DNA of 64,000 bases from CAWALV01 sp963782965 (GCA_963782965.1 CAWALV010000002.1:992001-1056000), one strand, 5' to 3'; numbered from the stretch's first letter, positions 27,250 to 38,247 are shown. The notes: generated from the letters alone by a model not told the origin. Program-made: numbers and translations.

Positions 27250-30200
27250 AAGGCAAAGGCTCGCGATAACGCCAAGCGAGTGCTGGCGCCGGGCACCCGA
27301 GGCCGGGGCGCTGCGTTGGCCGGGCTGCACGTCTATCGCGAAACGCGGCGGGTCTCGCGTGACGTGCGCCGGCTCCTAACCGAAGCCGGCGTAGTCGAGC
27401 CGAAAGAGCCTGGCTACCGGCAGTACTGCAAGGAACACGACGCGACCGAAGCGCAGCTGCGGCGGCGACGCGAGGCGTCGACGGCTGCGGTGGCGCCCGC
27501 GCGCTTCGTCGTGTGTGTCCTCGCCGGCACCGGCGAACACGCCGATGCCGCGCTTGATGCCACCATCGCCAACGTTCGCAAGCAGTCGTGGCAACACTGG
27601 AAGCTCGTCGTCTGCGCCGGCTCGGGACACGTTCCGCGGGTGCGTGGCGACGACGTCGACGGCGGGTCACCGACATCCAGGTGACGGCGCTGCACCACGC
27701 CGTCCAGGCCTCGGACCCGGATTTCGTACTGATCCCTGATGCCGGCGACGTCCTCGCTCCGGACTGCCTGTTCGAGGTCGCCCGCATGGCCTGGCAGGAC
27801 CGCTCCTCGACCTCGTGTATCTGGAAGCAGACCTGGCTGACGGCGGGCACGACCGGCGCGCCCTCGCTTCCGGCCGTCCTGGTCGCCGGAGCTGCTGCTC
27901 GGCGCCAACTATCTCGGTCGTCTTTCGCGTTCGCCGCCGCCGGCTGCTCCTCGGCAGGCAGTGTGCGCACCGGCTTCGGCGAGAGCATGCGTCGGGACCT
28001 CGTGCTCGCTGCGACCTCGAGCAGAACGCGTCGGCCGCGTACCCGGGTGCTCATGCACGTCGGCGCTCGACGCGAAACCGTCGACGCCCCAGGCGTTTCG
28101 TCGGTTCAAGAGGTGCTCGATGCGCGTGGCATCCCGGCGGTGGCCGAGGCGGGTCCGCGCGCCGTGCAGTTGCGGTGGTCGCTCGAAGCCTGGCCGAAGG
28201 TGAGCATTGTAGTTCCGACCCGACACAACCGCCCGATGCTCTCGACCCTGCTACCCGGGTTGGCGCGCACCGACTATCCCTCGTCGAGGTGCGCGTCATC
28301 GACAATGGCGGCCAGTCCGCCGACAACGACGCGTGGTACGCCGAAAATGCGCAGGGGCTCGACCTGCACGTGCTGTGGTGGACCGAGACTCCCCTTCAAC
28401 TACTCGAAGGTGAACAACGCGGCCGTCAGGAACTGCACGGGTGACGTGTTGGTCTTTCTCAACGACGACATCGAGTTGCCCGACCCGCGCTGGCTTCGCG
28501 AACTCGTGGGCTGGGCGCAACAGCCCGAGATTGGCTTGGCCGGGCTGCAGATGACGAGGTCCGACGGCCGGATCCAGCACGCCGGCGTGATCCTCGGGCT
28601 GGGCGGGTTCGCCGACCATGTGTTCGAAGGGATGCCGCCGCAATCTGACTCGATGCTCGGGCCGACCGGCTGGTATCGCAACGTCTTGTCGGTCACCGGA
28701 GCTTGTGCAGCGGTACGGCGTGAGTTGTTCGAACGGTCGGCGGTTTCGACGAGCGGTTCGTGCTGTGCGGTAGCGACGTCGCGCTCGGTCTTGACCTCGC
28801 GCAGGCCGGCTACCGCAACGTGTGTTCGCCGTACGGTGGCGTGCGGCACCTGGAGTCTGCCACTCGTCGGTCGCGCATTCCGCCCGCGGACTTCTTCGCG
28901 AGCTACTGGCGTTACAACACCTGGGTCTTCGGGGGCGACCCCTACTACTCGCCGAACTTGTCTCTGGTCGCCGCAAGCCGAAACTGCGCGGGCCACTGGA
29001 GCCCACACCGGCGCAGCGCCTGTCGGCTCCGATCGGGCGCGACCTTCAGGTGTTCCGGCAACGCAGCGACGCCGCGGAGGCTGCGATGCTCGCGGACTCC
29101 TGCCGGATCAGCGACGTCGACATCGCAGCCGTTTCCGCCTTGCACGAACAGCATGCGGAGGCTTTCGACATCCGCACGATCAACTGGTACATCCCTGACA
29201 TCGATTCGCCGTTCTACGGGGGTATCGACACGGCGTTGCGGATGGCCGACTACCTCAAGCGGATGCACGGCGTCTGGAACCAGTTCCATGGTGTTGGGGT
29301 TCCCCTTCCGATCACTTCGTACGGTCGGCGATCGCGGCAGCGGTTCCTGCGCTGGCAGATTCCCCGATCGTGTTCTTCGACTCCGTCGACGGCGCGGGCT
29401 GGAGTTCGTGCCCCCGGCCGATGCTTCAATAGCGACCCTATGGCTGACCGCGTACGCCGTGGCACGGGCGCAGGACAGCAAGCGCAAGTTCTATCTGGTG
29501 CAAGATTTCGAGCCCCGATGTTCTACCCAGCGAGCACGATGTACGCGCTCGCAGAGGAGACGTACCGGCTCAACCTCTACGGGTTGTGTAGACACCGACA
29601 ACCTGCGGCGCATCTACCACGACGATTACGGCGGCAAGGCGATGTCGTTCATGCCTGCGGTCGATCGAAGCGTGTTCCACGCGCAGGGGCGGCCGTGGCG
29701 CGTCGAGAACGGCCCTGCCCACCGTCTTCGTGTCTGCGCGGCCCGGGCACTGGCGCAACTGCTGGGAGCTGGCATCGCTCGCGCTTCGCGAACTGAAGGA
29801 CCGTCTTGGCGATGGGGTCCGCATCGTCACGGCCGGCTCGTGGGCTACCGACCCTGCGGCGAGCAGCGCCGTCAAGCAGCTGGGCTGCTCGGTTGCAAGG
29901 CAACAGGTGATCTGTCCCGCCGCTGCGATGTCGGTTTGGCGCTGACGGTGTCGAAGCATCCGTCATACCTACCGCTCGAGCTGATGGCGTGTGGCGTTCC
30001 GGTCGTGGCGTTCGACAACGCGTGGGGACACTGGATATTGAAGGACGGCGAGAACTCGCTGCTGGCTCGCCGCACGGTGACGGGCGTCGTCGACGCGCTC
30101 GAACGGTTGTGCGTGAGCCGCCCGCTGCGCGAGAAGCTCGCCGAGACGCGATCGCCTCGATAGCGGAGAACCACAACGAGTGGGACGCCGCGTTCAGTGA

Positions 30201-30298
30201 CGTGTACGCCTACCTCTGCGACCTCAACCGCGCGGCCGCTGGCACGCCGTCCCCTTCTGTCGACCTTAGGCCGCCGCACCCACCGACCCCACCTTCCG

Positions 30299-30362
30299 CA
30301 GTGATCAAGCAGTTATGCGCCCGACGCGCCAGCGTGTCGCGGCGTTTGCTGCTTGATCACCG
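30299..30362. repeat. palindromic element, family A (solitary copy)
   Basis: GTGATCAAGCAG at 30301-30312 pairs perfectly with CTGCTTGATCAC at 30349-30360, and the inner part (GACGCGCCAGCGTGTCG) is a diverged form of the palindromes at 37179 and 38340. It sits at the 3' end of the giant glycosyltransferase frame and just before the next GT4 start. Transcribed, it would make a long hairpin; there is no T-run. Confidence 0.75.
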
Positions 30363-30374
30363 CGGAAGCCGGGG

Positions 30375-31763
30375 TTGAGGCGGGCGCGCGATCCGCACGT
30401 CGTCCTCGTTACGACCGAGCCGCTCGGGCGACGCTCGCCGGCCCGGCGATTCGTGCGGTCGAGCTGGCCCGCGTGCTGGCCGCCGAACACGAGGTGCTGG
30501 TCGCGACGACCTCGTCGTGCGACGCCGGCACCGCGCCGTCCGACGTGCGATGTGTCGCGGTCGACAGCGCCGCCCTCGTGGCGCTCGCATCGACCAGCGA
30601 CGTTCTCGTGCTGGCCGGTGACGTCTTGGCGAGGCACTGAACTCGCCTCCGGCCGCGCCGCACTCGTCGTCGACCTGTCGACCCGTTCCATCTCGAACAG
30701 CTCGAGCAGTCGCGCGACCTCGCGAACGTCGGCGGCGTGCGGTCGTCGCCGGGGCGGTTGATGCGCTGAACGCGCAGGCGATCCTCGGCGACACGTTCTT
30801 GTGCGCCTCGCCGCGGCAGCGCGACTTGTGGCTCGGTCACCTTGCCGCCTCGGCGGGTGAACCCGGCGACCTACGACGACGACCCGGGTTGCGGCGGCTG
30901 CTGCGGTGGTGCCGTTCGGAGTCTGGCCGACCCCCGCGGCCGGGGAGCCGGTATTGCGTGGCGTCGTCGAAGGCATCCGGCCGGACGACGACGTGGTGAT
31001 TGGGGTGGCGGCATCTACAACTGGTTCGACCGCAGACGCTGATCCGGGCGGTCGACCTGGCCCGGCGGCAGCGGCCGAACCTGCGCCTCGTGTTCATGGG
31101 TGCGGTGCACCCGAACCCCGAGGTGGCGACGATGCGCGCGGCGGTGGCCCCCGGGAGCTGTCGGCGGAGCTCGGCCTGACCGGCGTGCACGTGTTCTTCT
31201 CCGACTCCTTTGCTTCCGGGTGGGTGCCCTACGAGGAACGCGGGCGATACCTGGCCGAGGCGACGCTCGCGGTGAGCACGCACCACGACCACATCGAGAC
31301 CGAGTTCTCCTTCCGGACCCGCATGCTCGACTACTTTTGGGCGGGCCTGCCCGTCGTCACGACGAAGGGTGACGCGCTGGCGGACGTCGTGGCGGCCGCC
31401 GGCGCCGGCGTCACGGTCGAGCCGGGGACGTCGACGGGCTGGCCCAGGCGCTGGTGTCGCTCCTGGGTCACGCGTCGGCGCTCGCCGCGGCCGGCGCGGC
31501 GAGCGCCGAGCTGGCCAGCGGACCACTGGCCGGTCGTGGCCGAGCCGTTGCTGGAGTTCTGCCGCGCTCCCTACCGCGCGCCCGACCTCGCCGATCCCGT
31601 CATCCGGGCCGACCTGCTCCGGCGCCTGCCGCCGGAGCGGCCTTCGATCCGTGCGCGGTGGACGACGTTCGCCGGCGGATGCGCGACGACGGGTTCGTGG
31701 CCACGGCCGGGCGGTGGCGCTCCGCGCCTGCGGCGGCTTTCCCGCCGTCCCGCCGCGCCCTAG
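30375..31763 (+). pseudogene. GT4-type glycosyltransferase, several frameshifts
   Basis: Retaining GT-B enzyme of about 460 residues assembled from several frames. It starts at TTG 30375 in a TTGA overlap (RRARDPHVVLVTTEPL, then ATLAGPAIRAVELARVLAAE). Later parts give LTVVPFGVWPT, VVIWGGGIYNWFDPQTLIRA, NLRLVFMGAVHPNPEV, HVFFSDSFASGWVPYEERGR and EFSFRTRMLDYFWAGLPVVT, the donor-binding helix. This pattern is known in polysaccharide clusters. At least five indels interrupt it. Sugar specificity unknown. Confidence 0.75.
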
Positions 31764-31800
31764 GCGCCCGGTTCCGCCACCCCCCGTTTCTCTGGGCCCC

Positions 31801-31941
31801 GCGAACGCCACATTCGTCGGTGACACGCCGGCCCCGGGCCCGCGAAACGCCACATTCTCGGGGGGACGCCCACCCCGGGCCCGCGAAACGCCACACTCGC
31901 GGGTGACACGCGACCCCGGCCCGCGAAACGCCACAATCGCA
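31801..31941. repeat. array of four dyad repeats (CGCGAAACGCCACAATCGCG family)
   Basis: Cores at 31801 (diverged), 31841, 31882 and 31922, with a period of about 41 bp, in the orientation opposite to the array at 23931. The array lies in the 299-bp gap between a GT4 gene and the SpoIID-type gene; nothing else is visible in that gap except the ribosome site before 32063. Confidence 0.85.
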
Positions 31942-32062
31942 GGAGGTGGGCGCGCAGGCCCTGGGTCCGCCCAGCCCGTGACACGCCGTCCCGACTACCG
32001 GACTCGCGGATGCCCGCCGGTTAGGGTGACCAGCCACCTGTGCCGTGTTCTGAGGGGGAAGC

Positions 32063-34580
32063 GTGAAGCTGTTCGGCCGAAGGGCGGATGCCTCCCTCCT
32101 TGCGGTTGCCGCCGTCGTCGCCACAGGTGCAGGCGCGGGCGTTCTCGCCGTCGTCACCGCGCAGCCCGCGTTCGCCGAAGATCGTGCCGGTGTCGCCCGA
32201 TGGCACCTTCACGATCACCGGGCACGGTTACGGCCACGGCATCGGCATGAGCCAGTACGGCGCGTTCGGTGCGGCCAAGCAGGGCCTTTCGGCCGGCCAG
32301 ATTCTCGCGTTCTACTACCCGGGCACCGTGCAGCAGCAGATCGGCAATCCCACGGTCCGGGTGCACCTAAGCGCTTACGACAGCACCGGCATCACCATGG
32401 TGGCGCCGCCTGGCCGCGATGACGGTCACCGATCAGGCGACCGCAGCCAGCACGACCGGTCCGACGACGATGTACAAGGTGACGGTCGACGCCACCTCGT
32501 TGCACGTCCTTTTCCTCGATCCGGCCGACCAGGCGTGGAAGCCGTTCAAGGTAGGCACGACCGCCGACACCGCCGGCCCGGTCACCTTCGCGACGTCCGG
32601 CGGGGTGCGCATGTACTGCGGTGACGGCACGGCTCGCCAGTACCGCGGCTCCGTCAAGATCATGCGCACCTCCCAGACGACCGTGGCCGCCGTCAACTAC
32701 GTCGACATGCAGTCCTACCTGTACGGCGTGGTGCCGCGGGAGATGCCCGACAGCTGGGCGCAGCCGGCAGCGCTCCAGGCGCAAGCGGTCGCCGCTCGGT
32801 CGTACGCGCTGGCGGTCGAGAGTCCGGGCGCGAACTCGGACATCTGCGATACGACCGCATGCCAGGTGTACGGCGGTCAGGCGATGGTCGCCGCGAACGG
32901 CACGGTGACGACGATCGAAGGCCCCCACGCGTCGCCCGCGGTCGATGCGACATCGGGTCTCGCGCTGTACTCCAGGGCGCGCCGGCGTTCACCCAGTTCT
33001 CCTCCTCCAACAGCGGCCAGACCGCAGCCGGCAGTCAGCCGTATCTGGTTTCGCAGGCCGACCCTTACGACACGGCCGCAGTCGACCCGAACGTCGACTG
33101 GAAAGTGGACCCTTACGGCGTCCTCGTTGCAGACTTCTTACCCGGGCGTCGGCACCCTGCAGGGCCTCGACGTGCTCTCGCGCGACGGCAACGGCGACTC
33201 GGCAAGAGCATCGCTGGCTCGTCTGGTCGGCTCGAACGGCACGGTGGCCATGTCCAACGCCTACCTGGGCATGAATCGAGCTATTGGACGGCGCAGGGGG
33301 CCGGAGCCCGGCCCCAGTGATCCTCAAGCGGGCAAGGCGGTTCGCGACCTCGAGGTCGTCTGGTGGATGTCGCGACGTCATCAACGTCTCCGCTGGTCGT
33401 CGACAAGGCCGGCGTAGTCGTTACGACTTCGTCGACGTCTTCATCGACGGCAACTTCGCCACCCAGTCGACGACAAACCCGGCCAGAGCCGATGTCGCGG
33501 CGGCCATCCAAAGGGCCGGGCCCTGTCACGGATTCGTGGCATCTCGTCGGCGTCCGGAAGACCGCATCGCGTGTACGTCTACGGCATGGACGGCCTGATC
33601 AATCTCACGCTCGGCTGCATGTCGTCGCGCTGCCCAGCGGTAACCCGCACGGCAACCTCGAGGTCGTGCGCGACATCGGTTCCGGCGTCCAGTTGAGTCG
33701 CTGGACCATCGATCCCGAACGGCCGACTCGGTGAACGTCACATGTACATCGACAGCCGATGGACCGCGATGACGACGGCCGACGGCGACCGACCAGACGT
33801 CACGGCCGCGTCCAGGGCTCGGTTCCGCGCACGGCTTCGCGCTGACCGGCCTGCCGTGCAGGGCAGGCACAGCTCTGCACGTATGCGATCCGTCAAGGCA
33901 TCGAGACGACGATCCGCTGCTGCCTGCCAGACGCTGACCCTCGACCGCAAACCGAAGGACAGCGCCGGGCTGGCCGGCTAGAGCCGCGGCACCGCGATCG
34001 TCTCCGGCTGAGCAGTCGACCCCGACACCACGAGTCCAGTCGCCGTCCATATCTACGTCGACGGCATGTGGCCCGGGATGACCCGGCGAAAAACAGGACG
34101 GTGCCACGCAGGCAGAGGCGGCGCTGCCGGGCTACGGCACCCTGCACGGTTTCACAGCGTCGGTGCGTCTGAACGGCGCGAGCCAGCACCGGGAGTGCGC
34201 TTACGCGATCAACGTCGGGCAGGGATCGACCAACCCGCGGCTCGGCTGCATGGCGGGGAACGGGACGGCAACCCGCTCGGCAAGCTCGAGGAATTGCGCC
34301 CGCCGGGCAGCGCCTGGGTGGCGAGTGGATGGGCGCTCGACGTCGACTCGACGTCGCCGATCTTCGTCGACGTGCTCGTGGACGGCAAGCTCGCCGTGCG
34401 CGCCGTGACGAAGCAGCAGCGGCCGGTCGTCGGCGCGATCTACCCGGGCTGGGGAGGAGTTCCCGCTTCGCAGCTTCCCTAGAACTGACTATCAGCAACC
34501 ATCAGATTTGCACGTATGCCGTCGAATTCAGGTCCAGGTCCGACGATCCCTGGTTCGGCTGCCTCGCGGTTCGCGCGTGA
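32063..34580 (+). pseudogene. secreted SpoIID/LytB-domain protein with GWAIDPDT-type repeats, many frameshifts
   Basis: GTG start at 32063 after GAGGGGGAA. A signal peptide (about residues 1-32) is followed by TITGHGYGHGIGMSQYGAFG, the SpoIID motif, and later by SYLYGVVPREMPDSWAQPAA and LQAQAVAARSYALAVESPG, the conserved core. SpoIID of Bacillus is a lytic transglycosylase acting on amidase-denuded glycan; the LytB branch modifies amidase activity. After about 33290 come at least three or four copies of the repeat shared with the amidase and GH18 proteins (GNPHGNLEVV, DPDTTSPVAVHIYVDG, AYAINVGQGSTNPRLGC). More than eight indels interrupt it, densest at 33300-34300, where real decay cannot be excluded. 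Confidence 0.78.
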
Positions 34581-34716
34581 CTGGCCGGTCAGGCCGGTCC
34601 CCCGCACTACGGACCAGCCCCGCATGCCTGATCCTGTACGCCCTGCATTCGCTACGTTCTTCAGCCGCCTTCTCCTGAGCCGCCCGAACCACCCAAACCG
34701 CCTGAACGCCCTGGCC

Positions 34717-34778
34717 CGCGAAACGCCCACAATGGGCGACGCCACGCCGCACCGCGGCGCCGAAACGCCACAATCGCG
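34717..34778. repeat. two dyad repeats (CGCGAAACGCCACAATCGCG family)
   Basis: Copies at 34717-34736 (diverged) and 34761-34778, 44 bp apart, in the same orientation as the array at 31801. They lie just before the secreted GH18-type gene, making two of the three arrays adjacent to genes for repeat-bearing wall enzymes. Confidence 0.75.
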
Positions 34779-37161
34779 CCGGACACGCCGGCCCCGCACC
34801 GGCTCCCAGTTCACCGCGACCACGCTCGGCGCCACCATCGTGGCCACGACCCTCACCGGTTCCCGGCATCGTGGGCGGCCCCACGCCGTCCGCCCATGCT
34901 GCGACCCCGCGACGCCAGGCCTCAGGTTGGATCGCCTCTCGGACTCCAACAGCGTGCCCGAGGTCGCCGCCAACGCCGACCTGTTCTCCGACGTGTCCAA
35001 GTTCCAGTTCAGCGACCGGCGCCACCACGATCGTTCCCTCGAGCACCGCCTCGGCGGCGCAACTGACGTCGGCAGTGGCAACGATCCGGTCGCGCGGCGT
35101 GCCGGTAACGATCACGTTCGCCGACGGCACCGGCCGGGCGGCATGAGCTGGATGATGTCCAAGCCCGCGACCCGCGTGCAGCGCGAGCAGGCGTTGCTCG
35201 CGCTCGCGCAGAAGTACGGCGCCAACGGCATCGACCTCGACTTCGAGGACATGGCCTTCAACACGACGTCAGCACTCGTCGACCCCACGCGGGCAGGCTT
35301 CGACGCACTGGTGCACGAACTCGCGGTGGCGCTGCACAAGCGCGGCATGATGCTCGCGGTCAACGTCGTCAGCAAGACGAGCGAGCCCGGAACGTCGATG
35401 GCGCAGCAGGTCTATGACTATCCGACGCTGGGCAAGTGGGCCGACCGCTTCCGCATCATGACCTACGACCAGCACTGGTCGGGTGGATCACCGGGTGCGA
35501 TCGCCGGCATGTCGTGGACCGACAGCGTGATCTCCTTCGCGGCGTCCGCAATGACGTCGTCGAAAGTCTTCATGGGGGTACCGCTGTACGGCTACGACTG
35601 GGGTACGCCGGGCAACCGGGCCGCGGCTGTTACCTACCAGGGCGCTCTGAACCTGATGGCGCAATACCACGTCGCTCGGCAATGGTCGGCGACCGAGGAC
35701 GCGCCGTACTTCACCTACACCGATGCGGCGGGCGTGGGACACACGGTTTGGTACAACGACGCCCAGGCCATCGCGGCGAAGCTGCCGCTCGTCGGCAAGT
35801 ACGGGCTCGGCGGCGTCGCGTTCTGGTCGCTCGGTGGCGAAGACCCGGCGATCTGGCCGTTGGTGCAGTCCTTCACGTTCGGGTCGAACCCGTTCGGTAA
35901 CACCGACTTCGCGCGCAGCTCGCCAGGCGGCATCGAGATCGCCGGTTGGAGCATCGACGCGAACACATCCAGCCCGATCGCGGTCGCGATCTACGCCGAC
36001 GGCCACCTGATGGGCAACGTCGCAGCGGGCGACCTCCGCTCGGACGTCGCGAATGTATACGGCTTCTTCGGCGATCACCATGGCTTCGACGTGTTGATCC
36101 CGTTACCGCCGGGGCCGCACACGCTGTGCGCCTACGGCCTGAACGTCGGCGCCGGCAACGCGAACACCGCACTCGGCTGCCACAGCGCGACGGCACTGAG
36201 CGGCGACCCGTACGGCTACCTCGACAGCGTGTCGGCGGTGCCCGGTGGTTTCGCCGCCCACGGGTGGGACATCGACCCCGACACCGCGAGGCCGGTGCAG
36301 ACCCACGTGTACGTCGACGGCCATCTGGCGGGGATCGTGTCGGCGGCCGACTCTCGGCCGGACGTCGCTTCCTACCACCCGCTCTACGGCTCGGCGCACG
36401 GCTACACCGCAGTGTTGCCGGCCACGAACGGCACGCACACGGTGTGCACCTACGCCATCAACGTCGGCTTCGGCAGCACGAACACCAAGCTCGGCTGTAA
36501 GACGGTGACCGTGATGGCCGGCAACCCGTTCGGCCACCTCGACGGCGTCACGACGGCCGGCCACCTGTGGGGATGGGCGATCGACCCCGACACCGCGAAG
36601 CCGATCCCGGTCGACCTGTACGCAGACGGCAAACTGCTTGCTGAGATTCCGGCGAACGAACCGCGCGCGGACGTTCGCTCGGTGTATCCGGCCTACGGCG
36701 CGTTCCACGGGTTCCACGCCGACCTGACGCTCACCGCCGGCTCGCACGTGGTGTGTGCCTACGCGATCAACACCGCTGCGGGGAACGCGAACACGCCGCT
36801 CGGTTGCAACACGGTCGCGGTGCCTGCGGCGAACCCGGTCGGGCACCTCGATGTGGTCAGGCCATGGGCGAGCGGCCAGGCGCTGGTGTCGGGCTGGGCC
36901 TATGACGCCAACGCCAACGCCGACGCCGGTGTCAACGTGCCCGTCACGGTCACGGTCGACAACGCCGCGGCCGGCCAGACCCAGACCGGCCTGGTTCGCA
37001 CGGACGTCGCGCAGGTCTTCCCGCAGTACGGCCGCTGGACCGGTTTCCAGGTCGTGATCGACGCGGCCGCCGGGCAGCACACCGTCTGCGCGACCGCCGT
37101 GAACGTCGGCCCCGGTACCGGCAACACCAACCTCGGCTGTCAGACGGTGACGCTGCCCTGA
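34732..37161 (+). pseudogene. secreted GH18-type hydrolase with four GWAIDPDT-type repeats, N-terminal frameshifts
   Basis: From about 35140 on the frame is intact. GH18 domain: KYGANGIDLDFEDM carries the DxDxE-like catalytic motif (Glu donor), then AVNVVSKTSEPG, FRIMTYDQHWSGGSPG, VFMGVPLYGYDWG and LGGVAFWSLGGEDPAIW. This resembles YaaH/SleL-type peptidoglycan N-acetylglucosaminidases rather than chitinases. Residues from about 390 on are four 105-aa repeats ending LGCQTVTLP. Upstream, a signal peptide (TATTLGATIVATTLTG, then PTPSAHAA) and the first barrel strand (SVPEVAANADLFSDVSKFQF) lie in different frames, with at least two indels at 34860-35140. The true start is uncertain. Confidence 0.85.
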
Positions 37162-37178
37162 GGGGCTCACCTAGTTCG

Positions 37179-37230
37179 GTGATCATGCAGTTGTTGGCGC
37201 GACACGCTGGCGTGTCGCGCCAACAACTGC
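37179..37230 (+). repeat. palindromic element, family A, left of the DUF559 gene
   Basis: GTGATCAT at 37179-37186 is followed by a perfect 21-bp stem: GCAGTTGTTGGCGCGACACG begins the arm 37187-37207, the loop is TG, and the complementary arm is 37210-37230. It lies 18 bp after the GH18 stop and 52 bp before the convergent DUF559 stop. It could terminate both genes, but its inverted partner at 38340-38391 on the other side of the gene suggests more than a terminator. Confidence 0.95.
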
Positions 37231-37281
37231 TGTTTCGAGCAAGTTATTGCCGAATTGATTGCCGAATGATTGCCGACTGCC

Positions 37282-38247
37282 TTACCAGCAACTCGGCGGC
37301 CTCCAACGCTGGCGCTTCGCCACGCCCGGCGCGCGTTCTTCGTGCAGCCGCCAGATGGTGTCGAGGAACGACGCGGGATTGCGCAATACGTCCTGGCCGG
37401 TGAGCCGCACCGGCAGGATGCCGACCTCGTGGTACCTGCGGTCGCGGGCGGCGTCGTGGTCGAACTGGCCTTTGCCGCGATGGTGCTCGCCCTCGTACTC
37501 CACCGCGAGTCGCGCCGCGCGCAAATACAGATCAGGACAGCCGACGAGCCGGCCCCAGTCGTCGTAGATATCGACGTTCGGTTCAGGACTCAACCCGGAT
37601 TTCACGAGGTAGACCCGGGTGATGGACTCCATAGGCGATCTCGAGCGCCCGTCGAGCAGTGGCGCGGCTTCCCGCGCGACCGCAACGCCTCGGCGTCCGG
37701 ACGACGCGGCGACGGCTCGGAGCAAGTCGGCTTTGCTGACCAGCTCGCGTGCCAGCATCGCGTCGCCGACGACGGCGAGCTGCGCCACCGTGCTGCGTTC
37801 GGCGAGGTCGACAAAGGTGCGGGCGGGCGAGGTGACGCGGCGACCGTCGAGCAGGACCACGTCCTCAGGGCGCAGTGCTCGCACGTGCCCGACCACACCC
37901 CGGCGGCGAGGTTGCGCCGTGCCCGGCGGCACGGTGACGTGGACGACGGGGCGCGGCCCGGCCACGCTGCTGCGGCGCTTCGCGAACGAGGGGTCGGGCA
38001 GCTCATTCAGCGCGAGTGCGGTGTAGTGACTGAAGACCGCGGCAGGGGGCAGCACCAGGCACGCCGCGTCGCAAAGCAGGTGGAGGTCGCCGAGGGCGGC
38101 GGCGTGCCTGCGGGCAATGCGGACGCCGCGGTGTACGGCCACGAACTGGTCGCTGGTGAACTGCCACAGGTCGACGCCCTGTTCGCGGGCGCTGGCCACC
38201 GTCAAGAGCGCGTCGGCAAGGTTGGGGGATGGCCGCATGCACGCCAT
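37282..38247 (-). CDS. wHTH plus DUF559 (PD-(D/E)XK nuclease-like) protein
   Basis: About 321 aa, ATG at 38247 or 38238, both without a strong ribosome site. The N-terminal 200 residues look like the AbiEi-type winged-helix region of actinobacterial DUF559 proteins (VDLWQFTSDQFVAVHRGVRI, VLPPAAVFSHYTALAL, VTSPARTFVDLAERSTVAQL). The C-terminus is DUF559: SPMESITRVYLVKSGL, the acidic GCPDLYL, then RLAVEYEGEHHRGKGQFDHD, with the Asp and the ExExxH expected in a Vsr-like PD-(D/E)XK fold. Function unproven; annotated elsewhere as type IV antitoxin-like or endonuclease-like. Bracketed by inverted copies of the family A palindrome. Confidence 0.82.
   Translation of the reverse strand: MACMRPSPNLADALLTVASAREQGVDLWQFTSDQFVAVHRGVRIARRHAAALGDLHLLCDAACLVLPPAAVFSHYTALALNELPDPSFAKRRSSVAGPRPVVHVTVPPGTAQPRRRGVVGHVRALRPEDVVLLDGRRVTSPARTFVDLAERSTVAQLAVVGDAMLARELVSKADLLRAVAASSGRRGVAVAREAAPLLDGRSRSPMESITRVYLVKSGLSPEPNVDIYDDWGRLVGCPDLYLRAARLAVEYEGEHHRGKGQFDHDAARDRRYHEVGILPVRLTGQDVLRNPASFLDTIWRLHEERAPGVAKRQRWRPPSCW

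Larger units (their letters stand above)
26967..30378 (+). pseudogene. very large GT2-GT4 glycosyltransferase (WsaF-like C-terminal half), many frameshifts
   Basis: One locus of about 1130 codons overlapping its neighbours by TGATG and TTGA. The N-terminus is Arg-rich and Ala/Gly-rich with a 30-bp minisatellite. Then a glycosyltransferase-like segment (QSWQHWKLVVCAGSG), then a clear GT2 domain: KVSIVVPTRHNRPMLSTLLP, NYSKVNNAAV, GDVLVFLNDDIELPDPRWLR (DxD-like DDD/DDI), and GWYRNVLSVTGACAAVRREL. The C-terminal half resembles rhamnosyltransferase WsaF (GT4): INWYIPDIDSPFYGGIDTAL, KFYLVQDFEP, YALAEETYRLNLYGLC, and SYLPLELMACGVPVVAFDNA. At least eight indels lie between 26990 and 30160. The last 20 codons run through a palindromic repeat. 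Confidence 0.8.

Noticed and set aside
27325..27360. Possible further copy of the CGCGAAACGC dyad repeat
   Set aside because: Only the first 10 bases match, no second arm is present, and it lies in coding sequence.
37282..38247. Type IV toxin-antitoxin antitoxin (AbiEi) with a toxin partner
   Set aside because: The N-terminus resembles AbiEi, but no AbiEii-type nucleotidyltransferase gene is adjacent at either DUF559 locus.
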